Notes under the pieces: model-generated
The model's database searches: none
What the model was told of the DNA's origin: nothing
What the model saw: the letters and a program-made list of their open reading frames with translations, nothing else
In this document: in pieces, positions 1-12,432 of the stretch
Layout: each line of letters starts with the position of its first letter
Position numbering within the stretch: position 1 is the stretch's first letter
From: Ectobius pallidus
Taxonomy: Eukaryota; Arthropoda; Insecta; Blattodea; Ectobiidae
Reading direction: 5' to 3'
Assembly (NCBI GenBank): GCA_964059195.1
Contig: CAXKWD010000006.1
Location: 65,923,073 to 65,987,072, forward strand
Length of the DNA stretch: 64,000 bases
Position numbers and translations under genes: made by a program

Positions 1-1535
1 AGTATTTCATTCTGTTTACGACATTTAGTCGTCTTTCCATTACTGCCGGGTGCCTGACATATGTGTCCTTCTTACGGATGAACATGGGCATCAGGAAGGA
101 TTTGTCCCTAGAGATTTCTAGTTTATTTGTATTACACCAATCTTGAGTGGTTTGTAATACTGGAAGGAGCATGTTTAGTATTTCAGCGTGGGAAGTACCG
201 CTTAGTATGATCATTATGTCGTCAGCATATACAACTGTCTCCAAATTGGGTACCTCTGCCAGAATTGACATCAAACCGCCAACTATGATGTTCCAGAGAA
301 TTGGGCCCAGGACAGATCCCTGGGGACATCCCTTGGTGACTCTTTTGCTCGTTGAGGATTTCCCTTGTATGAGGTGAGCTGAGCGATCACGCAGGAAGTC
401 CACTATGAGGTTAAATATATTAGAAGGGCAGTTTAATTCTCGTAGGCGCGCTTTGATACTTGGGTGCCAGGCGTTGTCAAAAGCACCGCTGATATCCAGT
501 GATATGAGGCAAGATTTGAGACCCTTACTTCTACTTTGGTGTACGATATTTGAGAGTGCTTTGATGGCGTCAGTAGCGGATTTGCCGGCTATGAAGCCAT
601 ATTGTTGTGGGGGTAGGAGATTCTTCTCTTGAAGGAAGAAGTTGAGTCTTTCTATGATTAGTTTTTCTAGACATTTCCCAGGGGTAGATAATAGGCTAAT
701 TCCTCTATAGCCGGTGACACTCAGCAGCTTTCTTCTGTCCGACTTAGCAATGGCTATGACTCTTGCCTGTTTCCATTTTTGCGGGAAGCAACCCAATTGT
801 AGACATTTGTTGAACACTGTCTTCCAGAGGTTAGGTATGTTCTTATGTATGTTTTAGTAATGGCACCATCGATTCCGTCGGCGCCTGGACATTTCTTCTC
901 ATTTAAGTTGGATATGACCTCTTCCACTTCGTGAGTTTCAAATTCCAGTTCTTGCGGTGTTTTCGGGGCTTCACTATCTTCGTTTGATTCTCTGATGCGT
1001 CGCTGAGTGTCACTGTCAAGTTCGGGATCGTCGTCTGGAAGGAACTTGTCAAGGAGGGCTTTGGCTGTGTCTTTCTCAGATAAGGTTGGAGTTCCATCGA
1101 GTAGGGTTAGGGTGGAAGGTGGTGTGCCTTTCGCGAAGCAATTTTTGCAGTGTTTGTAGATTTTCCAAGGTGATTTTCTGCTGTGTTCAGTGCAGAAACG
1201 TTCCCATGATTCACATTTAGCTTTATTTATTTCCAATTTGTAATGATTTTTTAGGGCATTGAATTTGGATGTATATACTTCTTTAAGTCTCGGATTTTTG
1301 CTTCTCTTGGCCCTTCGTTTTGCTGCGTTGACTTGTTTTCTGAGATAGCTGAGTTCTGGTGACCACCAAGGTTTGAACTTATTTGTTGGCAGGAACGGTG
1401 GGAAGCATTGCTTACCGGTATTGATATCGTTCAGTTCATGCCATATTGTGGCAATGGTGTCATCCCGCTGATGTCTAGAAGAGGCATTATTTATTTGTAG
1501 CGACCACTGTTTACTTTTTCTCCTCTAGAACTGCT
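1..1535 (-). mobile_element. R1-like non-LTR retrotransposon (LINE), reverse transcriptase part, 5'-truncated and frameshifted
   Basis: On the minus strand this stretch reads as the linker and reverse transcriptase of a non-LTR retrotransposon. From about 1525 downward the frame gives a linker with KFKPWWSPELSYLRKQV (about 1330-1380), then a KKCPGADGIDGAI box (about 850-900), SVTGYRGISLLSTPGKCLEK, the motif-A stretch ISGAFDNAW (about 464-484), the motif-B stretch KGCPQGSVLGP, and the catalytic VVYADDIMI box with YADD at 218-229. The order and wording match the R1 clade of LINEs, which copy their RNA by target-primed reverse transcription. A one-base frame change lies near 840-850, between the AITKTYIRTYL frame and the NIPNLWKTVFNKCLQLGCFP frame. 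The upstream endonuclease domain is absent and the reading frame closes near 1530, so this is a typical 5'-truncated copy. The 3' part lies outside the window. The superfamily call is firm; the exact clade is inferred. Confidence 0.9.
754..1380 (-). pseudogene. Linker and N-terminal RT frame of the R1-like element
   Basis: This is the longest single open frame of the LINE: the charged linker (PWWSPEL, KRRAKRSKNPRLKEVY, KCESWERFCTEH), the segment LLDGTPTLSEKDTAKALLDK, and the first RT signature ECPGADGID-like (seen here as KKCPGADGIDGA). In related elements the frame continues into the palm domain; here it runs into a wrong-frame tail after the indel near 845 and stops at 754. The frame has no plausible start codon of its own, because it is the middle of ORF2. 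It is non-functional. Confidence 0.8.
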
Positions 1536-1539
1536 TTAA

Positions 1540-4500
1540 ACGGTTTATTTAATTCTCTACTAACTGTTTATAGACTTACAAACATCTAAAACTCTTACTT
1601 AAAACTATTTCTTTGTAAAAATTATATGTAGTGTAGTTATAAAGAGTCAAATCTTCTACAAATGTACACTTTTAAGTATAATGTCACAAACAACTGACTT
1701 CAAATGAGGGTGAAACATCTGAATGCGCACGCCATTTGGCTATTAATTAATATGTGAAGCTACTTTTAATAAACATGTTAACATTTTCCTAAGAATGTTC
1801 TTCTTTGCTTTCCGCCTTTTTACGCCTCTTGGATTTGGAGTTTTGTTTGAGTAGATGATGTTCCTTAAAAACTGTGCATTGTCTTCTTTGTTATAATGTA
1901 AAATTACTCATGCTATTCAGTGGAAATAGTACCTTCCTTAAAGAATGAAATATAAGCATTTACCTTTGAACATTTCAAAACCCGTCCTTATCTTAAAGAT
2001 GATGAGTATACTCTGAATAAACAACAAAAAAGGCAACTGATGTTTAGCTAGTCCGTCAGTTAAAAGTAATGCGTACCTTGCTATAAGAGCAAAGATTTTA
2101 ATCTATTTCTTTTTAGATTTTTTAAATGATAAATGTCTATCACATTTTTGTTTACTCGCTTTAGTATGTCCCCAGAAATTAAATTAGGCAAGTAAAAATG
2201 TAGGGTTTTGTATCTTTCATCTGTATACATAACCATATATTCAGCGAAACACTTTCCTTCATTCAATCTTTTAGTAGCACTCTACCGTACCATTACTCCT
2301 GACTTCTCCAAACAAGTAATGAGACCCTTATTTTTCTAAGAGGTGAAAGAAGGGTTGTTAAGGGTTATCTGTATTTGCCATCTATACAGCGCTATAAATT
2401 TCTTTGTAACGACCGTTTACTACGGTACAGCGGGAGAAAGGCAAAGCAAAGAAAAGAGTCAGAGATTAAAAGGAGCTGGGAAAATGAAAGAAGTACTTAC
2501 GTATGGAATGTGATGCCCAAGCGTTGTAAGAGATTGTAAAATGCTTTCATGACAAGCTCTTAAGCGATTTACCGATGAATCTACACTGATAGTCACAACG
2601 ATAAAAATAAAACATTTTATTTGCATTCTTTACCTGTTATGTTAACATGGTGCAGTACTATAATAACATGCTTTATAGAGTTACATGCATTTTCAAAGCT
2701 GTTTGTGAACTCAAGTTTTTTTTATAAATTCTGTGCGGTATGTCAGCTAGAATTGTCTGCTCCTTGTAATGAGGATGAATTTATGATTAACTGCCTATAC
2801 GACTGGAATTCTGTTACAGTAGGCTGTGTACGAATATACACATATTATACACATATAATTTATACATTGCATATGCCACAGTTCATGAGAAAAGGGAAGT
2901 TATTTTCGAAACCCCTTATTTTTCAGGAGATAAAATAACGTATCGATATCAAAATTTCAAGATTTTAGATAATTGAAAAAATACTGCCTACATGCTAAAT
3001 ACGCTTTAAAATGTTCAAAGGTAAATGCATATCATTCATTATCTAAGGAAGATAAAATTTCCACTTAATACTACAAGCAATTGTATTTATAAAAGGGGAG
3101 ATAATGTACAGTTGTTCAGGAACGTCAACTACTTAAACAAAAATTCAAACTCGTGAGACGTAAGAATGCGGAAACTAAGCAGAAAAAAGTCGTGAGAAAG
3201 ATATGACGTGTGTTAATGACTATTAATGCTAATGATTAGGCCTAGAAACTACACTAAAATATCTTCACATCATAAGGAGCTAAATGTTAAATGCGCATTC
3301 AGTTGTCTCAGCCTCACTCAAAGTTATGTTTTTGCGACTAAGTAGTGATGAGCAATGCAACTTTAGCCTTTGTCCTGGTCTTGGTCTTGCACACTCTGTT
3401 TTGGTCTTGGTATTGCTAACGCAGGTGCAAGTCTTGGGAAGACCAACGCTGCTCTCGCTCATCATCATCATCATCATCATCACTACGACCTTAAAAGCGT
3501 ACGTTTGGCTACGACCTTAAAAACCGTACGTTCAGCTAAGTTATAACTACACTTCAGGTAATTTCTACAAATAAATTGTTTTTAATAATATTTTTATTTC
3601 TTAGTAGGCCTATAAACAGCTCGTAAAGGATTTAGAGAAAATCATTAGTCATTTCCGAAAAAAAAAACTCTCGATTAACAAAATTCTTTTAAGTTATTTT
3701 TCTATTACAACAGTAGTCCCAAGGGATACACCGTCAGTGTATTAACATTCACAAAAGTAACTTGTAGAGATCACAAAGAATAATAAAATCGCTGATATTG
3801 CTCTTAATTTAAATGATACCTATTATATAAAGTGCGATGTCCGGGCCCCGAAGTACTTTGATTGGCTTTAAAAGACACCCCATCGCAGTCTACCCTCCAC
3901 AAACGTTAGTTTTCGTAATTACGGTAAAAAAGGCAATCTCAGATGTATAATTTCTGTCAGTGGATATAATAGACGAAATTACTTACTAAAGAGAATGCTT
4001 CATTTCCAGAAGTTATATCCAGCTGGTACGTTACTTAAATTTTGTCCACTTGACAGCATATAAACATTTATTAATACTTATTACAATGGGCATAACATGT
4101 GGTGCTATAATAATACTGTACGACCCACTCTATCCTATCCACAATATCGATTTAATGTCCTTAGCCCTCCTTGATTGATTAATTTCTTTATAAGGATGTT
4201 ATTGTAAATAAATGATTAAAAAAAGATCTAGCCGTTGAATATAATTAAACCCAGCAGCTGTTGATATAATATTGTGCATTCTATCGAAGTAGCCTATACG
4301 GCTACCGATATCTATATTATATTTTAATGTGAATGTTTTTCAGTTTAAACTTTCCTCATTGATGTGCAATGAATAGACCTAATGTAATTCCTGCCAGATT
4401 TCAGATTGAATTTAGTTCATTCATAACCTGTACGGATGCTTTAAACTTTTAACCAACATGTCAGTGAATATTAGGCCTACACTTAGCCTACATCATTTAT

Positions 4501-7500
4501 TACTACTGCCAGTGAATATTTTGAAATCTTTACTTATTTTAAGAATTTATTATATTAGTGTATACTAGTATGAATTAAGGTTAAGAAGGAGCACAGCTAT
4601 ATTAACTATGTGGGTATGAATTGCTCTGATATAATATACTAATTTTAGTCCAACAACAGGTTTATATAGAGAAATAATATTCCTATTACAGCTACTACAG
4701 ATATAATATTTTACACAAGTTTGTAGATGAAATTTAATTAAAATACTTATGTCAACAAAGTTCAATATCATTCGTGTTACAGTTTTTTGTCTGAGTAGAT
4801 GCACTACATCCCACAATAGGAAATCATTAAGGAAAAAGAATCATACCAACATTCTGAATCTAACTAAATTTTAGCTAACACGAATTGCTAGTTGTTTTAT
4901 AAATAGGGTTGGAAAATATGGTCCAGTGACAGCAGTAATACCAGTTTCTGAACGACAGTATTAACTGATGAATCAGATAACCCAAAATTGGTGTAAATGT
5001 ATGCTGGATTTTCTTGTAGAAATACGTCTTTCTTTCGAAGGGCCTGGAACACATTGTGCCATAATATTTCAAAATTAGCCTGTTACCTGCGAGTTCGAGT
5101 AATGTAGATCCCTTCCCATACCTAAAAGTTGCCAAAATGGCTACTACTAGAGTCAGTTATCCTGCTTTTGGACGTAATATTAATAATTTAGATTTCATCC
5201 CGATTTATTAAAGCTCTTTAATATGCAAGGATATTAGAAATTCTGGAAGTGAAAAGTGGTGAAGTAAAGTAGAATTACTATAGTTGAAAGGAATTTGAAT
5301 CCTGCAGCTACATGGAGAATGGATTACTGTATTTCTATCTAATGAATGTAACTATGGCTAATGTTAAATTGATTTTAGCCAGCTACAGTTAAGGATTTCA
5401 GACAACACTGAATGTGACAGCAAGAACTATAGCGGACTGTAAAATATTATTAGTTTAGTTTATGTAGGGTAATTGGCTCCTTACCATTCACACCCCGGTA
5501 GAAAGTCATAATATGAAATACATAATGGTTTATTGTGTCTTCCAGGAAACAACAGTAATTAAACATACTCTTTACAACTTTCTGCTTGAGGCTTCTTGAC
5601 TTATAATAGTTATACAGATGAATACTGAATCTTCAATATGATATGAACAGGAAGTGATGTCGGCCTTCCAGAATACGATTCATAATATTTAATTCTTTCA
5701 CCTTAATTATATTCATCATAATTTGTATGGTGAAAATAGTATACATATGTGTGTGTATATATATATATATATATATTTATAGATTGTGTGTTGAGTTAAT
5801 GTTCAGTAAGAAACACAAAGCTGTATTTACCTTTATATATGACGTATACAAACCCACAGAACCACCACGCGATTGCGTGGAAACAATAACAACAGGAAGA
5901 ATTATATCTTATCTTGACATTAAACGAAGAGTCCAGATCTACAAGTTACTTGGTCACAAATTTTGTAATTTTAATAATAATGATCTTGTATTCTCATTAC
6001 ATGAGAATTAATAAATTCACAATAGTTTAGTAATTTCGTGGCAATACAATGCTTTATATTGAACACTTACAGTTCTCTACATGAAGACATAGAATTGTTG
6101 AATTTCGAAGTACGCACTTCGATTCAAGATTGCTCATCTTGTACAGCAGTAGTCATGATGGACTAGCTTCACATTACCTTCATTTAATTGATGGTGCTTT
6201 GCTGGCGAGTTCTTACAACTCATAATGAAAAGTACTCGTAGATTCACTTTGTCATCTTGTAGTGACTGTCGAAAACTCTTTGTCCGGATAGCATCCAATA
6301 TAAATGTGAAAAATAGTCCAACTGGCCTAGAAGACGTGTGTCTTCAAGAAGGAATTATGGGAAATGTACGTGGACTATAGAGCTGGCTAAAGCTGAACTC
6401 TGTACAGATATCACACCAGAGACAATATACATTATGTAATAATTTAAATTAAATAATAAGTAGTGATAACGAATTGAAATTAATTCGGAATAAAAACTAA
6501 GTTAAATGCTAATTTAAATTAATCTTGCAATATGTGAAATTATTTAAATTAGCGTAGTAAAAAATAAATCGATTCAGACACAAAGTCTTAATAGAACAAA
6601 TTTTGAAAAGCAATTATTGCTTAATGACATGCAAAAATTACCATGATTTTTAGCTCTCATGAAAAATATACACAGAAGGACATGAAAGTAGTGTGCCGTG
6701 CATAGATAAATTAACAGAGTAGGCCACCTATGAACCAATGCAACAGAATAAATATAAATACATAATTTATGATAAATATCAAATAAACGTGAAACAAGGG
6801 TATACATCACTGAACACTTTTTATTCATTTTTTCAAGTTATATTTTCTTCAACCACCAAATAAAATAATAACTTTTAAGTTCATATATTTTGGTGTGCAT
6901 AGTTACAAAATATTTCACAAAAAGACATTGAATTATTTATTCTGGGCTCTTTGGGAGTATGTTTTAGAAATGGAACTTCATACACCATCTGAAACTTAAT
7001 ACAACTTCGAGGAAAGGAAAGTGGAATGGATTCATTGTTCTGCCTCTATTACATAATCTCTTGAATCAGATTATTAAGTATCGTAGTACATATCTAAATT
7101 AAACACTATGCATGCGAATTCAACAGTGATGCAAATAGATAAGTACTAAGCTTACACTGTAACATGAACCTCATTTAAACCAAAGCGAAAACGCAGAGGA
7201 AACTCAAAACCCGCGTTCATTAATTGTTTCTAAATTATTCATAACTGTAATCTCTTGGCGTCATTATGAAGAAAATGGAGATACAAAAAAACTGTTACAT
7301 GTGCATACATTTGGCTTGTAACGTTTATGTTAAATCTTGTGGGAGTGTGGCTAGGGAAGTGTTTCTGCCAAAAAAAAAAAAAAAAGAGTGAGATGTAAAA
7401 GACTACATTAGCACCACAGTCTAAGCGACAGGTTACAGAAAGGCATAATTTACATCCTTTGTATACAGCATTTTTTCTCGTCGCTATAAAGAATGGTTGT

Positions 7501-7730
7501 GGCTATGGTATAGAAACTAAAAAGTCAAAGAGAGATTAAAAACGCTTGTTCTCTTTATTCCTTAAAAGAAACCATTTTACATTCTATTTTTAGGTAAGAG
7601 CTCTGGTGGTCTGTGCAATGTTTAAACTATTTGCTCTATCGGTATATTAAATATTTGAATAAAGAGAGTTTGAAGCTTATAGGCTGATACCGCATAATAT
7701 TCTTACAGAGTAGACTAAACTCTAACGGTG
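1540..7730. other. Gene-free AT-rich stretch
   Basis: No coding frame here shows a recognisable domain; the longest ones (2621-2938 plus, 4875-5135 minus, 5727-6011 plus) have amino acid composition typical of chance frames in AT-rich DNA. Local features are a CAT/ATC microsatellite at about 3460-3482, followed by two copies of a 27-bp unit beginning TACGACCTTAAAA (about 3483-3535); an AT microsatellite at 5748-5776; and an A run at 7370-7385. The segment 3298-3320 (TTCAGTTGTCTCAGCCTC) recurs at about 60007, so part of this is old dispersed repeat. Confidence 0.6.
5748..5776. repeat. TG/TA dinucleotide microsatellite
   Basis: A short (TG)n run passes directly into (TA)n. It is one of several AT microsatellites in the window (also 30950-30998, 37660-37683, 50217-50239). 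Confidence 0.9.
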
Positions 7731-7734
7731 CTAC

Positions 7735-7985
7735 TTCCTCCCTTGTAGGATGGGCCTGTCATGCTACCGCTGCGTCATCTACCATGGAGGCAGTTTGCAT
7801 CCGTGGAAATTGGAGAGCATATGCTCAGTGTGACGACACCCTAGGCCTTTATCGATTGGTTTCTTGACTCGAGCCGCTACTTCTTTATCGAGTACCTTTT
7901 TAAATGACCTCACGAGGTTGAGTACATCCCGTACCAGACCTTTCTCCTCAGAAAATTCGGGATCGATTTCTGACCTGTGAATCCA
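7735..7985. other. GC-richer unclassified island, probable old repeat
   Basis: About 250 bases are clearly richer in G+C than the flanks, with segments such as GCTGCGTCATCTACCATGGA and TCGAGCCGCTACTTC. The minus strand is open over a short stretch rich in charged residues (EFSEEKGLVRDVLNLVRSFK) but has no recognisable domain. The sharp composition change suggests an inserted element or the relic of a coding segment. Confidence 0.3.
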
Positions 7986-9117
7986 TAGTCAGCAACAATA
8001 TTCCACACAGATAGAATTACTATATAAGCATTTTAAAATAGGAATAATTAATACACTTAGGCATTGCAGCCTATTGGACTCGTTAAATTGGAAGTTACTT
8101 TGCGACAGCGACTGTAGTTCGAACAGATATTAACTAGGAGATAGCAAAGGAGATATCACAAACGCAAGGAATAAAAGGCAATTAATGTCTATAATGTACT
8201 TCAAAATAATGGAACCCATAGATTAGCAAACAAGATCCTCACCTACCAGGAGAAAAATAGACACTCATCCCAAGAATGAAGGAAGTTTTGAATAATCTGA
8301 AGAATATTCTGAAAGAGGAAGTTACAGAGACCGAGGATAATAAGGTAATAACAGGGGCAGTTTAAAAATATGAACAGAAATTTTCAGAATTGAACTTCAG
8401 CACTAGTTCATCGCTCTGATTTTTATCACAAATATGTTAATTGAAACGCTGTCTGTGCGGAAAGTCAGTGATTTTTTGGCTCTCGTAATAATTAAGATGC
8501 ATATACAGTTTTATTCTCTCATAACTTCATATGAAATATCTTTTTCATTTTCATTATTCTGAGTCTTACTGAATACATAAATTGGTGGCTCTCCCAGTAT
8601 CGCTATTAAAATCTTTCTGGAGGCATACCCTGCTGTTGTTTGCGGCTTTTTTGTATGAACTAGAACAAGATTTATACACAGCAATTTTACAGCATAAACG
8701 TCTAAATATTATATAAGGTTAATTAATCACAATCCTTACAGTGTACTCCACATAAGATAATAAACAAACAAAAATAGTAATTTTGTACTCTGTTAATTTT
8801 CAACAGTTGCCTACACAAGCATACAAATTCTGCTTTTGACTGTTTTTAATCGATTTTTATGTGGCACAGAGTCACTATGAGACTTGAGCATTACTAACAT
8901 CGCAGAGCAAATTCTCCAGTTTTTTTATTAATGCTTGAAATATGCCCTTATTACTTTATGCCAAATTTACTCTATGTATCAAAGTGTTCCTTCTGTATGT
9001 AATGATGATTCATTTGGATGTTCTGTGAAGGATATTCCAGCTATTTAATAATGTTTAAACTTTTCTCAATATAATACATAAGTCGTAGTCCATATTTTGC
9101 AAATTATATTCCACACG

Positions 9118-9310
9118 TCCCTATAATATAAAGCCGCATGGATTACTGACTCACTGGCTGACATTAATGTTTGCTCACTTCCATATGAGCTAAAAACTTA
9201 AAATATGGCACACTTATAGCTTTTAGCTTGTAACCGACGAGAAAATTCCAAAAAGTTCAATTTTTTATTTTTTAACTCCTTAAAAAATCTTGAAAAGGGC
9301 GGATGCACTT
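9118..9310 (+). repeat. Dispersed repeat family A, copy 1
   Basis: The segment begins CCCTATAATATAAAGCCGCA and carries CACTTCCATATGAGCTAAAAA followed by TTGTAACCGACGAGAAAATT. The same order of motifs recurs at 9655-9790 in the same direction and at 10440-10566 on the opposite strand. The layout (short head with repeated ACTGACTCACTG, conserved middle, no coding capacity) fits the 3' end of a LINE or a LINE-dependent SINE, but no RT sequence is attached. Confidence 0.6.
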
Positions 9311-9410
9311 TGAAGTCTCTGCTGAGTTCTCATGACAATATTACCTACAGTGATCTCATAGGGCTTCGGAAGTTGAAATACACCGGACTTTGAAGACATG
9401 CTAGCGATAG

Positions 9411-9605
9411 AAATAATTATTTCCATGAACCGAGCGAGGTGCCCCACATGGAAACGTCTTGAACTCGCATTCGGGAGGTCCCAGGTTCAAATCCCGTATC
9501 CGGCCAATTTGACGTGTTTTTTTTTTCATGATTTCCGTAGTCGTAATGGCAAATGTCGAATTGGATATTTATGTGCCAAGAATCATCCTGAATATTTCAT
9601 CCTGT
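9411..9605 (+). mobile_element. tRNA-derived SINE, family B, copy 1
   Basis: The head contains a polymerase III B-box-like motif, GGTTCAAATCCC (about 9483-9494), preceded by an A-box-like region (CCGAGCGAGGTGCC). The body continues with TCCGGCCAATTTGACG, a T run, and a tail reading CATGATTTCCGTAGTCGTAATGG. The region 9411-9515 is matched on the opposite strand at about 49700-49812 (CTTGGACTCGCATTCTGGAG there, CTTGAACTCGCATTCGGGAG here). Such SINEs are transcribed by RNA polymerase III from the internal boxes and mobilised by LINE proteins. It sits between two copies of repeat family A. Confidence 0.75.
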
Positions 9606-9654
9606 ATCATATTCATTTATATTAATATCAGTTTAAATTTACTCCATAAAATAC

Positions 9655-9790
9655 GCATTTAATGTTTGCCCACTTCCAGATGAGCTAGAAACCTGAGGTT
9701 TGACAGTGACAAACTTAGTTTATAACCCAAGGAAAAGATTTCAAAAAGTTCAATTTTTCTTTTAACCGCAAAAAATCCTGAAATTTTCCC
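9655..9790 (+). repeat. Dispersed repeat family A, copy 2
   Basis: It shares with copy 1 the series TTTGCCCACTTCCAGATGAG, CTAGAAACCTGAGG and the run AAAAAGTTCAATTTTT. It lacks the head of copy 1 and appears truncated or fused to the SINE before it. Confidence 0.55.
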
Positions 9791-10439
9791 GTACTTTTTT
9801 TAGGTTTATTATGGCTGAATGGTAATAGACTATATTGAGTCTAAATACACTGAAATTACCACCTCCGATACGGTGTCAGTTCAGATTCCCCAGAACCTCA
9901 CCGATGCCACGATATAGTTGCTCCTCTAAGACGACTCTTTGATGCATTCCTTGAAAGTTGTCACTACAATAATGTCACCATGGATATACTAGTATTTGCA
10001 GAAAAAAGTTCAATAACATTCTGAAGAAAAGAGAGAATCGTTATAGGGGCATAATTTTGTTTCTAGATTTTATTTGGTACAGGTATTTCTTTCTCGGCAT
10101 TAATTTACATTACTCCTGATTGCCTATACTCATAACACCGCTTAACTAGCCGTATAGTTTAATTTAGGTCACAGTGTTGTTATTAACTAAAAATAAAAAA
10201 GTAATGAAAACATAAATTATATAGGAAAACTTAAAGCAAGTAAACATAGTTAAATAAAATAGCTAGTAAATTCTGATTAAGCATATTAACTAAATACTAT
10301 TTATACTAAAAACCATTTATATTGTACAAGCCTAATTTATATCCATAACCACATAAGGGAGGAGAAAGAATGGATAGTTATAAAGGTGCACGGTCAGAAA
10401 ACAGAATCCACAAAGAGATCACTGATGATAGAATGACAT

Positions 10440-10566
10440 TAATAACATGAATTTTTCCCGTCGGTTACATCCTAGAAGCCAAACTTAAAGTTTCTGGCTC
10501 ATCTGGAAGTGGGCAGACTTAATGTCAGTGTGTGAGTTAGCCATGCGACTTTATAATAATATAGGG
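10440..10566 (-). repeat. Dispersed repeat family A, copy 3 (inverted)
   Basis: The reverse complement starts CCCTATATTATTATAAAGTC and contains GCCCACTTCCAGATGAGCCA and GGATGTAACCGACGGGAAAA. It faces copy 1, so 9118-10566 is bounded by inverted copies of one repeat. It could be a coincidental pair of insertions or a larger composite unit. Confidence 0.6.
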
Positions 10567-10569
10567 ATT

Positions 10570-12000
10570 TCATATCCGAGAAGGCTCTCTCACATTGATA
10601 TAGGCCTAAGTAAGAATATTTACAATCAGTTCAGAACAGTATAGTCTACTAATATCATGCATACAGGCTAGTACATTTTATAGTATTAATTCTGCTCATG
10701 AATGACGTTACTTTCTGAAACATTATCTATTACTTCGCGGGTCATACAGGTACATACTGTAGAGGGTTACATGCGGCCAGTGGATCTCCAATTAATGATC
10801 AATGATCTCCAGATATATCTTAGTTAAACCCTATCCTGGTTGAGGAAAGTAGCATAAGAAAAGTCATTTTTAAACTTACACCAAACGGTAGAGGCTTCTT
10901 TGCAATTTATTGCCTAATACAATTTTCTGAAATCAACACAAGTGTTGGATAATCGCTGTATTAGCTGAATGGTATGGAATTTGTAGGTCAAACAGATTGG
11001 TCCAGATTCGATAGCCTGCGCATGCAATTCTTCACATTTTCTTGTTAAAAAAAAACTCACTTCTTCTGCACTCTCCCTCAGGTATATATGCTATACAGGT
11101 TTGCATATTATCCTTTTACTAAATCGAGGTTGGCCTACGTTTATTACAGCCAGAATAGTTCACTGTGTGATTATACTTTGCAAGTTGCAAGAAGATGCTT
11201 ATACTCTGCCAATTCTGCTTTGTAGTCCATTGTTCCGAGAAGCAGACCATAAACTAAGCTCAACTACCGGAGCTGTTTAGAGCAGTGCCACAATGTAAGG
11301 TGTGGTTTTTACTGAAGTTGCTTTGCTTTGGCCACCACCTCGTTATACAGCGAAGTAAGATGGGTTGCCCGGGGAGTAGGGGACTTCATCTTCTCAGCAG
11401 AAAGTACTTCTGTAGCTGCAAGCGACACTGATGTGTTATACTTACTGCTTAATGTTTCGTGGAAACTTAAGATTAATATGCCTAAATTTAATATTTTGTG
11501 GAAATTGTTCATGGTTCACAATTACGATATCAATTAGTTATACAGTAGTGGATCGGGTTCGATTTCATCTTCTTTGATACATCATTCTGATTTTCTGCAT
11601 GGAAATATGGCTATGACCTCAAAGAAACATGAGGTTCGCCTCTCTGACCAAGACAGTGGTTAACATTTATAACCTTGTTCTGGCGATCTGAATTCAAGCT
11701 CCGGTACTTAACTGATTTATCTGTGGTAAGGAGTTCTGGAACGGAAAGCTCTTATTCTTTCCGATAACTACCAAGATGTCACTGGAAAAAATTAGTAGAA
11801 AAGAAAAGTGTAATTAACGTAATGGAAATAGATTGTCTGATCTTGTCGCAATTCTGTCGTCTACCAATGAAGTTGGAAGATGGATGTAGATATTGTAGTT
11901 AGATGATGATGTAGAGCCGAGGCCGGAATTATCTATACATGGAGGAAAACTATGGAAATTGTGCTGAGGAGAGGAGTACAAGATACATTTTGACTGTAAG
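10570..12000. other. Gene-free stretch with one doubtful transposase-like frame
   Basis: Mostly featureless AT-rich DNA. At 11328-11537 the plus strand is open and contains SLYSEVRWVARG, reminiscent of a motif in GTF2IRD2/ZBED-type hAT transposases (LHTEVRWLSRG-like), but the resemblance stops after a dozen residues. No other coding signal is seen. Confidence 0.35.
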
Positions 12001-12006
12001 ATTAAT

Positions 12007-12432
12007 GCCCGGTTTCTACAAACTTGTGAATTACCTATGGGTAAATTACCCATGGACAAATTAGTTCCATTTAACCTACAATGGTATAATGAGCAAGGCC
12101 TTGGAGTTGTATAGTTAATTTAATTCAGAAGGCTTTGATTCTCATTGTTATTGATCCTATGAAAGGTTAAATTTTATCCAGCCATCCATGAAAGGACAAA
12201 TTAACCCAAAGATTTACCCTTGGACAGATCTAGCCCGAGTTTGTAGGAAAATTTTTTCTGTCATTTTCATATTTACGTAGAGGACATTTATCTAGAAACT
12301 CGCCAAAAGTGTAAGTGATTGCTATCTTTAAATTATTTGTGTTTGTGTGGTGTTATTCTTGTGTAAATTGTGTAAATTCTGTGCATTAGATAATTTACCC
12401 ATAGGTAATTCGCGAGTTTATAGAAACCGGCC
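12007..12432. mobile_element. Non-autonomous inverted-repeat element (MITE), 426 bp
   Basis: The two ends match as inverted repeats of about 42 bp: the left end reads GCCCGGTTTCTACAAACTTG and continues GAATTACCTATGGGTAAATT; the right end, reverse complemented, reads GGCCGGTTTCTATAAACTCG and continues GAATTACCTATGGGTAAATT. A third, degenerate copy of the end lies inside at about 12200-12260 (GATTTACCCTTGGACAGATC, CCCGAGTTTGTAGGAAA), so the element is composite or has a duplicated terminus. No coding capacity is present. I could not identify a clear target-site duplication, so the superfamily is unassigned. Confidence 0.75.

Noticed and set aside
147..632. Plus-strand frames at 147-377 and 405-632
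   Set aside because: They are antisense shadows of the LINE reverse transcriptase, which has YADD and other motifs on the minus strand.
5727..6011. 94-codon gene
   Set aside because: Begins in a TG/TA microsatellite and shows no motif.
11328..11537. hAT-type transposase relic (SLYSEVRWVARG)
   Set aside because: Resemblance covers a dozen residues only; no flanking motif or inverted repeat supports it.
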